Made by a program: the position numbers and the translations under genes
IMG/VR virus record: IMGVR_UViG_3300030106_006417
Coordinates: 1 to 43,861 of that record
Origin: a virus
DNA: 43,861 bases
Strand: one strand, 5' to 3'
The notes under the pieces: generated by a model
Database searches by the model: none
Told to the model about the DNA's origin: nothing
The model's input: only the letters and a program-made list of their open reading frames with translations
Part shown: in pieces, positions 36,749 through 43,861 of the stretch
How the letters are laid out: every line of letters starts with the position of its first letter
Position numbering within the stretch: the first letter of the stretch is position 1

Positions 36749-37810
36749 ATGGCTAGAAAGAAAAAAAATAGAGGTAAGAAAACTAATAAGGTTAAGCCAG
36801 AAGTAAGACAAAAGATATCTGCTTTGGAGACTCCTATTGAGCCTAGTAATTCAGATGTATTAGACAGAATAATCAGAGAGAGAGCTGGAAAAACATTTAG
36901 TGTAGATCCTGATATTGACAAAGTTAGAGCCTACACTGCCAGAGTAGAAAGTGTTGGAAAAAAAACAAAAAAAAGAGAGTTTTACTATAATGATGGTAAA
37001 TTTGTAAAAGAGGGTGTAGATTACCATACTTACTACACTACAAACTTAGAACAATACTATATGACTGGCGTTGGATTTAGTAGAAATAGCAAATTAATTT
37101 TTTCGCTTAGAGACGAAAGTGATTTTGCAGTATATAATCTATTAAAACCAAAACAATCCTTAGTAGTGGAACCAAATGCAAATATTGCTCCAACTGAAAA
37201 AGATTATAAAAAAGGAATTATGACTAGGTATTTTGCAAAAAAAATTACAGAGGTGAATTCTAAGATAATGGAAATTACTAAGGAAAAAATGGATGCTTCA
37301 CCACTTTATCGATATGTGTCACTAACTTGGCTACTCACTGGTGAAAAGACACAAGTTTTTTTAGCAAACAGAAGGTCTATAGAACAAGCTGCAAGAGTTA
37401 TGCCATCTATAGGTAAGTTTGTTCCTACATTTCAATTCTACAGAAAACCTAAAAATAATCTTAAAACTAAGCAAGGTGTTATGGATAGATTAGGTATACA
37501 GGAAACAAACATTGACATACCTGTAGTAGAAAATACGAAAATAAAAAAAGGAAAGGATTCTAAAAGCCGTAAAGGAAGAAAGAAAAGAAGAACATCATCA
37601 CAATCAAATCCATTTGGTTTGACAGGCACGCATACTATGCCAGATGGCACTGTGATGCCAGGTTCAACGCATGAGGAATACTTAGAAGCAGTTGCTGCTA
37701 ATCAAGAACAACAGAATACTACTGGTGGAGCAACCAGTGGTGGAACTACATCTACAACAACTGGTCCTCCAGCAGGCGTTACAAGCGGTGGAGCTGGTGG
37801 TGGATATTAA
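36749..37810 (+). CDS. Putative virion structural protein, unknown (353 aa)
   Basis: The 353-aa product has a strongly basic N terminus (MARKKKNRGKKTNKVKPEVR) and a beta/alpha body with LEQYYMTGVGFSRNSKLIFSL. A second basic patch (KKGKDSKSRKGRKKRRTSSQ, about residues 258-277) follows, then GTHTMPDGTVMPGSTHEEYL, a short motif I have seen in phage structural proteins. It ends in a Gly/Thr/Ser tail (TTGGATSGGTTSTTTGPPAG). No enzyme motif is seen. GGAATATT precedes the ATG, ten bases after the 1561-aa gene. A baseplate or neck attachment role is inferred from context only. Confidence 0.55.
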   Translation: MARKKKNRGKKTNKVKPEVRQKISALETPIEPSNSDVLDRIIRERAGKTFSVDPDIDKVRAYTARVESVGKKTKKREFYYNDGKFVKEGVDYHTYYTTNLEQYYMTGVGFSRNSKLIFSLRDESDFAVYNLLKPKQSLVVEPNANIAPTEKDYKKGIMTRYFAKKITEVNSKIMEITKEKMDASPLYRYVSLTWLLTGEKTQVFLANRRSIEQAARVMPSIGKFVPTFQFYRKPKNNLKTKQGVMDRLGIQETNIDIPVVENTKIKKGKDSKSRKGRKKRRTSSQSNPFGLTGTHTMPDGTVMPGSTHEEYLEAVAANQEQQNTTGGATSGGTTSTTTGPPAGVTSGGAGGGY

Positions 37811-37866
37811 TTTTTGTATTTGAGGTTTTAATGTAATACTTATAGATAAATTAATAGGTTATAATT

Positions 37867-38565
37867 ATGAAAAGTCAAGTCTTAGACAAAGGCTTTATTG
37901 AGGTTGTTGATTCATTAGGAAATGATTTAACAGTAGTCAATTCAGCTAGAGTATCATTCGGTAAAAGAAAAAAGAAATGGGATAAGTCAGATGAAAGATT
38001 AGTTCGTTATCTCGCAAAGTACAAACACTATTCCCCTTTCAGACATTTACAAGTTCAATTCCATATTAAAGCACCAGAGTTTGTTATGAGACAATGGTAT
38101 AAACACGTGGTGGGTATTGAAACCACATCTAATAGCTCAGCCAAAGATCATGCTTGGAACGAAATCAGTGGTAGGTATGTGCCTGTTGAAGATTTCTACT
38201 ATCCCTCAGTTTGGAGAAAACAATCAGATGATAATAAACAAGCATCTGAAGGGGTGTTGGATGATTTACAGCAAAAGAGAATGGATATGGTTTTCAATGA
38301 ATATATGAGACAAGTAGAGATGGCTTACGATAGGATGATTGATGTCGGTATGGCTAAAGAACAGGCAAGAATAATCTTACCATTGAATCAATACACAGAA
38401 GTTTATTGGACAGCATCGTTTCAAGCTATTATGAACTTTATCGAATTGAGGAATGAAAAGACATCACAAATAGAAATACAAGAGTATGCTAAAGTATTAT
38501 TAGATTTGATGCGTGACGTATACCCTATGACAACTAAGTTGTGGTCTGAGGCGCACGGTTGGTAA
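37867..38565 (+). CDS. thyX: Flavin-dependent thymidylate synthase ThyX
   Basis: A 232-aa protein with the ThyX layout. HYSPFRHLQVQF is at residues 54-65, and the modified signature RQWYKHVVGIE (75-85) leads to WNEISGRYV (97-105), the variant of RHRxxSxNExSxR found in phage enzymes. LPLNQYTEVYWTASFQAIMN follows, as does the helix ending in RDVYP. It makes dTMP from dUMP using FAD and methylenetetrahydrofolate, supplying phage DNA synthesis. It overlaps the next gene by 7 bp. A possible promoter lies in the 56-bp gap before it, but nothing clear is visible. Confidence 0.92.
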   Translation: MKSQVLDKGFIEVVDSLGNDLTVVNSARVSFGKRKKKWDKSDERLVRYLAKYKHYSPFRHLQVQFHIKAPEFVMRQWYKHVVGIETTSNSSAKDHAWNEISGRYVPVEDFYYPSVWRKQSDDNKQASEGVLDDLQQKRMDMVFNEYMRQVEMAYDRMIDVGMAKEQARIILPLNQYTEVYWTASFQAIMNFIELRNEKTSQIEIQEYAKVLLDLMRDVYPMTTKLWSEAHGW

Positions 38566-39860
38566 TAGTAGAATCTCACAGAGAATGGAAAAAATTTATG
38601 GTGGAGTTTGGTAAAGAAAACTCTATTGTGATTCCGATAGCTTGTGACAAAAATAAACATCCGATTGATACCAAACTTTGTTTACTTTATATTAAAATGT
38701 TAGATGGTTCTCTTGAGGAATATGTACTACCATTCAGACATTCTGATGCTATAAACTTAAAACCTAGCTATATGAATAAAACAGTAACAGATAGGGATGT
38801 TTTTACATATGATAAAAAAAAGTTATTGCATTTCTTAAAGTGGGATAATATAACAGATATGCAAATGCACTACTATATGTCTAAAAACCAACCATTACCA
38901 ATTGATGATGTAACCACTGGTGCTCACGAATATTTTTATAGAATTCATTATAAAACTAAGAATATTAATTGTATCATCCCAATGATGAAACATATAGAGT
39001 GGTGTAGAAAACTAGTCGACTATTTAAAACTAACTGTTTTTATAAAACCAGCAAACAGTAGTGTGTTGAAAATTTACAATGATGATGTTATTGAAAATTT
39101 ACAACAGATAGAACAAAATGGATTACAAACTACAAAAGGTATGGTGTATTCAGAGTATAATCCATACACATCTACAGGCCGCCCATCAAATAGATTTGGT
39201 GGTATGAACTTTGCTGCCCTAAACAAAAAAGATGGAAGTCGTAAACAATTCATAAGTAGATTTGGTAAAGATGGTATGTTGATAGAAATGGATTATGATG
39301 CTTATCATCTGAGACTAATTGGTGATGAGATAGGTTATGACTTTCCAAAGGGCTCTGTACATAAACATATGTCAAAACTTTATGGTGTCGGATACGATGA
39401 AGCAAAATCACTGTCATTCCAATATTTGTACGGACACATACCTGAAGAAGTTTTGAAAAAGAATCCATTCTTTAGAAAAGTTCAAAAATACATAGATGCT
39501 GTTTGGAGTGAATATAAATCATCAAAATCCATTAAATCTAATATTTATAGTAAGAGGATAAGACAAGAAAACCTTTCAGATATGAATAAGAATAAGGTTT
39601 TCAATTATCTTATTCAGTTGACAGAAACAGAAAGTAATATGAGAATGTTGTCAGAGCTAATACCAAAGATAAGCAGTTATAAAAGTAAATTAGTTCTATA
39701 TAGCTACGACTCATTTCTGTTTGACTTTTATTTGCCAGATGGTTTAGATTACATACATAAAGTAAAGAAAATCATCGAACAGAGTGGTAAGTTTCCAGTA
39801 AAAGTTGGTAAGGGTTGGAACTACCACGAAATGAAAGATATAACAAGGAAATTTAAATGA
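38559..39860 (+). CDS. Family-A DNA polymerase-like protein with altered motifs
   Basis: A 433-aa protein starting at TTG 38559, overlapping thyX by 7 bp; GAGG lies seven bases upstream. ATG 38598 would remove conserved-looking exonuclease-fold sequence. The C-terminal half aligns with the Pol I palm/fingers. TGR is at 206-208. Motif A EMDYDAYHLR has D245 at the place of E. coli D705 and H250 at E710. Motif B has K283, F287, Y291 and G292 matching K758, F762, Y766 and G767, but Y279 at R754. N349/Q353 match N845/Q849, and motif C YDS has D384 at D882 but Tyr and Ser at H881 and E883. The N-terminal ~150 residues look like a degenerate 3'-5' exonuclease fold without a clear DxE. It may be a specialised polymerase or an inactive accessory factor. 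Confidence 0.78.
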   Translation: MVIVESHREWKKFMVEFGKENSIVIPIACDKNKHPIDTKLCLLYIKMLDGSLEEYVLPFRHSDAINLKPSYMNKTVTDRDVFTYDKKKLLHFLKWDNITDMQMHYYMSKNQPLPIDDVTTGAHEYFYRIHYKTKNINCIIPMMKHIEWCRKLVDYLKLTVFIKPANSSVLKIYNDDVIENLQQIEQNGLQTTKGMVYSEYNPYTSTGRPSNRFGGMNFAALNKKDGSRKQFISRFGKDGMLIEMDYDAYHLRLIGDEIGYDFPKGSVHKHMSKLYGVGYDEAKSLSFQYLYGHIPEEVLKKNPFFRKVQKYIDAVWSEYKSSKSIKSNIYSKRIRQENLSDMNKNKVFNYLIQLTETESNMRMLSELIPKISSYKSKLVLYSYDSFLFDFYLPDGLDYIHKVKKIIEQSGKFPVKVGKGWNYHEMKDITRKFK

Positions 39861-41830
39861 TTACAGATTTAAATAAGATTATCAATGAATGGGCTTTTCG
39901 TACTCATAATGGTAAACCTAATCCAAAGAGTATGGCTCATCAAATTCTATTAGAAGGGGTTCTAAAAGATTTTGGTTGGAGTTTTGAACAAAGAGATGAA
40001 TTGCTATACACTCTCATGGAACAACCATCGGATAGAGAAAGATTGATGAAACAGGTTATAAAATACAAAAACAAAGATGGTGAAGACAAAGAGATAACAG
40101 TTGGTGGTGCATTAAAGCAGGGTGAAGAGCATCCGGCTTATGAAAAAGCAAAACAAATTACGGATACAGGTGATGATAAACAATCCAAAGGATTGGAACC
40201 AGATGATTTCGAAAGGTTTTCGGACAAAAATAAACCAGATGAAAAAGAAGACGAACCACCAAAAGTAAAAGCCGATGAATTAAAAAAAGAATTACAGGGT
40301 GAAATATCAGATCACTTAAACTACGAACAAAGAATATCAAATATTGAAGCCAGGTCAGATTTTGAACAAGACACAAAGGAAGATGAAAAACTAAAAAAAG
40401 AACTTAGAGAGATGAGAGATTCTATGGATACACTTGAAGGTGACTTTAAGGATAGAGCTGCTACTTTAGTTGCAATAGCACATCTTTATGGTAGAAGAGA
40501 AAACTCAGGCTTTGGTAAAAATAATTTAGGTTTAGCAGATAGAGATCAGTTACTTAAAAACAAAGAAAATTTAATGGAATTATATGACGATGCTAAACCA
40601 GAGTTAGTAGAAAAGGGTGTTAGAAAAATAAGAAAAAATAAAGTTAGTGAGGATTTTGTAAATGAATCATTTGATACTTTACCAAAGCCATTACAAGAAG
40701 CCTTGGCTAGAAAGGGTAAAGTTGGTAAGCCTGCTGAAAAACAACATTTTCTTGGTTATGTGAGAGAAGATGGTTCTGTAACTTCTGATGTAAATGATCC
40801 TGACATCAAAAAGGATGAAGATGGAAAACCTGTGGTAAAGAGAGGTGGACTTCCAAGTAAAGATAGAGCTCGTTTGATTTGGAGAATGTATATAGAACAA
40901 GGTGGTATTGATGCTTACACAGGTTTACCTTTGGACTTGGAGTCTATGGATTTGGAGCATGTCGTTGGGTTTAAAAATGATGATGCTGGTGAACCGTCAA
41001 TGGATGATTATCTAAATAGAGAACACGAAGCAAATCATGTATTATGTTCTTCAAGAGCTAATCAGTTAAAATCAGACTCAAACATGGAAGACTTTTTTGA
41101 GTCTAAGGTTGATATTCTAAAAGATAAGACACCCGAAGATTTTGAGAGAATGGAAAAGGGATTTAAACAGGCAAATGAGATGATTCCAACAACAGAACAA
41201 ACAGCTCTAAGATTAATGGATGAGGTTTCTTTTAAGAAAAAGGGTGGTGGAGCTATTTCAAAATCAGAGTATGAATCTTTACCAGAAGATGAGAGACCAG
41301 AGTTGCAAACAACAGATGCCGGAACACCAAGAGTGGCTACTGCTAGACTAAATGAAAATGTTACTGTAGAAACATTATCTCAAGAATTTGAAAATGAGGA
41401 TAAATACTATAAAGAAGTGAGAGATACGCTGTTAGAAAACACTGATGATAAAAAAGAAAGAGAAAAAATTCTAAGAATAAAATCAAAAATTGGTAAAAGA
41501 ACCTTAAATGCTTTGGGTTTATCAGCGCAGGTTATTGGTCCTGATGGTCGTAGAACCAATGCTATCTCTAACTCAGATGAGTTTTATCGTGCTTTTTTAG
41601 AGTCAATGGCTGATGCTTCACCAGAAGAACAACAAGAGTTAAAGAAGGCGTGGTTTGAAGCCTCGAGATTAGCTGCAAGTGAAGAGGTTCGAGCAAAAGG
41701 AAAACCAGAGCAAACTAATCAGTTTAGAAAATTTTTAAGAGAAAAGGGTATACCTTCAGATAAGGTTTTAGAAAATCCACAATACAAAAAGTTATGGTCA
41801 TATAAAAACGATGACGGTGAGACAGTATAA
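39857..41830 (+). CDS. Large protein with an HNH-nuclease-like domain (657 aa)
   Basis: A 657-aa, very charged protein (many K/E/D) with coiled-coil segments near residues 130-180. Around 350-405 it reads RMYIEQGGIDAYTGLPLDLE, MDLEHVVGF, then HEANHVLCSSRANQLKSDSN. The LEHVV histidine, the YTG and the N...L....N..K residues fit an HNH nuclease fold; there are no CxxC zinc pairs. The N terminus (LNKIINEWAFRTHNGKPNP) and the ITVGGALKQGEEHPAYEKAK segment are not recognised. The ATG overlaps the polymerase stop (ATGA). It could act in recombination, packaging or host-DNA degradation. The HNH call is moderate. Confidence 0.6.
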   Translation: MITDLNKIINEWAFRTHNGKPNPKSMAHQILLEGVLKDFGWSFEQRDELLYTLMEQPSDRERLMKQVIKYKNKDGEDKEITVGGALKQGEEHPAYEKAKQITDTGDDKQSKGLEPDDFERFSDKNKPDEKEDEPPKVKADELKKELQGEISDHLNYEQRISNIEARSDFEQDTKEDEKLKKELREMRDSMDTLEGDFKDRAATLVAIAHLYGRRENSGFGKNNLGLADRDQLLKNKENLMELYDDAKPELVEKGVRKIRKNKVSEDFVNESFDTLPKPLQEALARKGKVGKPAEKQHFLGYVREDGSVTSDVNDPDIKKDEDGKPVVKRGGLPSKDRARLIWRMYIEQGGIDAYTGLPLDLESMDLEHVVGFKNDDAGEPSMDDYLNREHEANHVLCSSRANQLKSDSNMEDFFESKVDILKDKTPEDFERMEKGFKQANEMIPTTEQTALRLMDEVSFKKKGGGAISKSEYESLPEDERPELQTTDAGTPRVATARLNENVTVETLSQEFENEDKYYKEVRDTLLENTDDKKEREKILRIKSKIGKRTLNALGLSAQVIGPDGRRTNAISNSDEFYRAFLESMADASPEEQQELKKAWFEASRLAASEEVRAKGKPEQTNQFRKFLREKGIPSDKVLENPQYKKLWSYKNDDGETV

Positions 41831-42231
41831 TGAAAACCCAACTGCTCTGTACCTTTACTGATAAGGGAAGTTTAGATGATGTTGTAGAACTAATTATGGA
41901 ATGTAATGATATACTCTATAATAAGATTTATGTTTTTGAAAATGGTAAAGATAAATCACAATTAATTTGCACATACAATGTAGAGTATGAGGATGACCAT
42001 ATTTCAGAAGATATACCAAATACAATTTCACTTCATAGAAAAAAACAAACTAACACATTATACACTATTAATGCTCTGAATGAAGTTATAAGAGAACTCA
42101 ACAATGGTATATTAGATAAGAAATTTTCTATACCTTGGGATGACTATTATAATTCTTTACTACTTACGAATGATGATGGCTTGAGTAAAATACCTACAAA
42201 AATATATAAAATTATTAATACAAAAGATTGA
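41830..42231 (+). CDS. Protein of unknown function (133 aa)
   Basis: Not recognised. The 133-aa product begins MKTQLLCTFTDKGSLDDVVE and continues LIMECNDILYNKIYVFENG, CTYNVEYEDD and IPNTISLHRKKQTNTLYTIN, a mixed alpha/beta pattern with one or two cysteines and no membrane segment. Its ATG shares a base with the previous stop (TAATG), making it the last gene of the thyX-polymerase-HNH operon. It ends just ahead of the gene 32 leader. A replication accessory role is suggested only by position. Confidence 0.65.
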   Translation: MKTQLLCTFTDKGSLDDVVELIMECNDILYNKIYVFENGKDKSQLICTYNVEYEDDHISEDIPNTISLHRKKQTNTLYTINALNEVIRELNNGILDKKFSIPWDDYYNSLLLTNDDGLSKIPTKIYKIINTKD

Positions 42232-42246
42232 AAAAAAAATTGTATT

Positions 42247-42288
42247 TAACTAAAAAGTTAGATACTTATTATAGGTTACAAAAGTAAC
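42247..42288 (+). promoter_or_regulatory. Two small hairpins in the gene 32 leader
   Basis: TAACT-AAAA-AGTTA (42247-42260) and GTTAC-AAAA-GTAAC (42275-42288) lie in the 93-bp gap before gene 32. T4 gene 32 is autoregulated through an RNA pseudoknot and an unstructured A/T-rich leader, so these hairpins may be part of a similar control element. Both stems are only 5 bp and the fold is untested. The rest of the gap is AT-rich with AAGGAGAA as the ribosome binding site. Confidence 0.3.
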
Positions 42289-42324
42289 TAATAAATGCTA
42301 ATTAACTAATAAGGAGAATAACAA

Positions 42325-43083
42325 ATGGATATTAATTCTATTCGTAAGCGTCTTAATCAGCTTCAAACAACAAACAATCGAACTTCAAACCTATGGAAAC
42401 CTCAACCAGGAAAACAAGTAATTAGAGTTTTACCTTATAAACATAATAAGGATAATCCTTTTATTGAATTGTTCTTTCATTTTGGTTTGAATAATAAAAC
42501 CTATCTTTCACCAATCACATTTGGTCGTCCAGACCCAATTGAAGAGTTTGCACAAAAACTTAAAACAAGCGGTAACAGAGAAGAGTATCAGATGGCTCGT
42601 AAATTAGAGTCAAAGATGAGAACCTTTGCACCAGTAATCGTTCGTGGTGAAGAAACTCAAGGTGTTCGTTTTTGGGGATTTGGTAAGACGGTCTATCAAG
42701 AACTACTTTCAGTTATAGCAGATCCAGACTATGGTGATATTACAGATGCCGTAAGCGGTCGTGATGTATCAGTAGAGTTTATTACTGCTGAAGAAAGTGG
42801 TGCTTCATTTCCTAAAACTTCTATTCGTGTAAAGCCTAATCAAACTCCAATCGTTGAGGATAAGGCACAGCTAGAGGCTATGTTGGATAATCAAAAAGAC
42901 ATTACTGAATTATATCAGGAACTCTCATATGAAGAGCTTACAGATGTGTTAAATCAATGGTTGAATCCAGAAGCTTCTTCTGATGATAAAGAAGAAACTG
43001 CACCTGTGTCGGCTGTTGCTGCTGAATCAGCAAATACTGTTGAAGATGCCAGTGCCGCATTTGATGAGTTGTTTAGTAAGTAA
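42325..43083 (+). CDS. 32: Single-stranded DNA-binding protein (gp32-like)
   Basis: A 252-aa protein, shorter than T4 gp32 (301 aa). The N terminus (MDINSIRKRLNQLQTTNN, then LWKPQPGKQVIRVLPYKHNK) has the basic, helical cooperativity segment and the start of the OB-like core. FFHFGLNNKTYLSPITFGRPDPIEEF follows where gp32 binds zinc, but the whole protein contains no cysteine, so the zinc site is absent. VRFWGFGKTVYQELLSVIAD and DPDYGDITDAVSGRDVSVEF are core motifs. An acidic tail (EASSDDKEETAPVS, EDASAAFDELF) fits the partner-binding C terminus. The neighbouring uvsX and the leader fit a replication/recombination unit. Confidence 0.9.
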   Translation: MDINSIRKRLNQLQTTNNRTSNLWKPQPGKQVIRVLPYKHNKDNPFIELFFHFGLNNKTYLSPITFGRPDPIEEFAQKLKTSGNREEYQMARKLESKMRTFAPVIVRGEETQGVRFWGFGKTVYQELLSVIADPDYGDITDAVSGRDVSVEFITAEESGASFPKTSIRVKPNQTPIVEDKAQLEAMLDNQKDITELYQELSYEELTDVLNQWLNPEASSDDKEETAPVSAVAAESANTVEDASAAFDELFSK

Positions 43084-43096
43084 ATAAAGTGTAGTT

Positions 43097-43169
43097 GGGG
43101 CTGTAGCTCAGTTGGGAGAGCGCTACACTTGCACTGTAGAGGTCGCAGGTTCGATTCCTGTCAGCTCCA
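43097..43169 (+). tRNA. tRNA-Ala (anticodon UGC)
   Basis: Full cloverleaf. The acceptor GGGGCTG (43097-43103) pairs with CAGCTCC (43162-43168). The D arm is GCTC...GAGC, and the anticodon stem CTACA/TGTAG has loop CTTGCAC and anticodon TGC at 43130-43132. The T arm is GCAGG-TTCGATT-CCTGT. The discriminator is A at 43169 and CCA is not encoded. It lies between gene 32 and uvsX. Confidence 0.95.
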
Positions 43170-43190
43170 CTATTTAAATAGGAGAAACAA

Positions 43191-43861
43191 ATGTCAGTAA
43201 AAGACGATTTGGCTGGGGTTTTAGCGGATTCCCTAAATAAAAAATTCAAAGATTATAAGGTTGCATATTTCTTAGATGGCGCACAACAAACACCTACTGA
43301 TATAAGAGAGTTTATATCAACGGGTTCAACAATGTTAGATTTAGCAATATCTAATCGCCCTAATGGTGGTATTGCAGTTGGTAGGATTACAGAGTTGAAT
43401 GGATTGGAAAGTAGTGGTAAATCATTAGTTGGTGCTCATCTACTTGCCGAAACTCAAAAGAAAGGTGGTGTTGCTGTTTACATAGATACAGAGACAGCAG
43501 TAAGTGAAGATTTCTTAGAAGTTATAGGTGTGGATATTGGTAAAATGTTATATCTACATTTAGAAACAGTGGAAGATATATTTGAGGCTATTGAAGAGAT
43601 TGTGACTAAAGTAAGAGAATCAGATAAAGACAGATTAGTAACTATCTTAGTTGATTCACTCGCAGCTGCTACAACTAAAGTTGAGTTAAATGCAGATTAT
43701 GACAAAGATGGTTGGGCTACTTCTAAAGCTATTGTAATCAGTAAAGCTATGAGAAAGATTACTCAAATGATTGGTAGACAAAGAATTGCTTTAGTGTTCA
43801 CTAATCAGCTGAGACAAAAATTAGGTGTAATGTTTGGAGACCCGTGGACTACTTCAGGTGG
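43191..43861 (+). CDS. uvsX: UvsX/RecA-like recombinase (3' end outside window)
   Basis: The first 223 residues of a RecA-fold recombinase, running off the window. Walker A is GLESSGKS (71-78). IDTETAVSE carries the catalytic glutamate, Walker B is TILVDSLAAAT, and FTNQLRQKLGVMFG matches the L2 region entrance. STGSTMLDLAISNRPNGGIAVGRITE is the conserved lead-in. TAGGAGA lies seven bases before the ATG. Phage context and T4-like neighbours favour UvsX over bacterial RecA; the missing C terminus would help decide. It promotes strand exchange for recombination-dependent replication and would load on ssDNA with gp32. Confidence 0.92.
   Translation, partial: MSVKDDLAGVLADSLNKKFKDYKVAYFLDGAQQTPTDIREFISTGSTMLDLAISNRPNGGIAVGRITELNGLESSGKSLVGAHLLAETQKKGGVAVYIDTETAVSEDFLEVIGVDIGKMLYLHLETVEDIFEAIEEIVTKVRESDKDRLVTILVDSLAAATTKVELNADYDKDGWATSKAIVISKAMRKITQMIGRQRIALVFTNQLRQKLGVMFGDPWTTSG

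Noticed and set aside
37811-37866. Promoter or terminator before thyX
   Set aside because: The gap is AT-rich, but I find no hairpin and no convincing promoter boxes.
38598-38600. ATG 38598 as start of the polymerase-like gene
   Set aside because: The TTG at 38559 has a better placed GAGG, and residues 1-13 continue the sequence that resembles an exonuclease-fold start. Not certain.
39542-39549. TATTTATA within the polymerase gene
   Set aside because: Inside coding sequence with no gene start nearby; a chance occurrence at this AT content.
42240-42272. Host sigma-70 promoter before gene 32
   Set aside because: TTGTAT and TATTAT are present but spaced 21 bases apart, too far for a credible promoter.

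Overview
The window looks like part of a T4-like (contractile-tailed) bacteriophage genome, probably from a marine, AT-rich lineage related to the cyanophage/pelagiphage myoviruses. Supporting signs are a tail sheath (gp18-like) followed by a tail tube protein (gp19-like), a gp26-like hub/chaperone gene ahead of a tape-measure protein, ThyX, a gp32-like single-strand DNA binding protein and a UvsX/RecA-like recombinase. About 30 protein genes and one tRNA are supported, all on the + strand and tightly packed, often with ATGA or TAATG overlaps. No photosynthesis gene is seen, so the host cannot be named.

Layout. (1) 1-13953: three adhesin or tail-fibre genes built from one shaft repeat. The first is cut by the window start. 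The next two are giants (2165 and 2074 aa) carrying 6 and 5 kelch-type beta-propellers. (2) 14007-15068: two unrecognised small genes. (3) 15071-21442: an overlapping operon with a flavin-dependent tryptophan-halogenase-like enzyme, five consecutive 2-oxoglutarate/Fe(II) oxygenase-like genes, a GT9-like glycosyltransferase and a sulfotransferase. (4) 21496-37810: the tail and baseplate module. It holds the sheath, a strong terminator, the tube, a two-TM small protein, gp26-like with a probable +1 frameshift extension, a 59-aa gene, the tape measure, and four large or small baseplate-type proteins. (5) 37867-42231: thyX, a family-A DNA-polymerase-like gene with altered catalytic motifs, an HNH-containing gene and an unknown gene, again overlapping. 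(6) 42325-43861: gene 32, tRNA-Ala(UGC) and the start of uvsX.

How the parts fit. Regions 1 and 4 build the virion tail and its host-recognition fibres. Region 3, lodged between adhesins and tail genes, encodes a halogenate/hydroxylate/glycosylate/sulfate set whose substrate is unknown; it could modify a small molecule, the host surface, or the fibres themselves. Regions 5 and 6 are nucleotide metabolism, replication and recombination. Several late-type genes are preceded by an AT-rich TATTTATA element that may be this lineage's late promoter.

Least described and most worth checking are the propeller-insertion adhesins, the modification operon, the odd family-A polymerase and the frameshifted tail-assembly gene.
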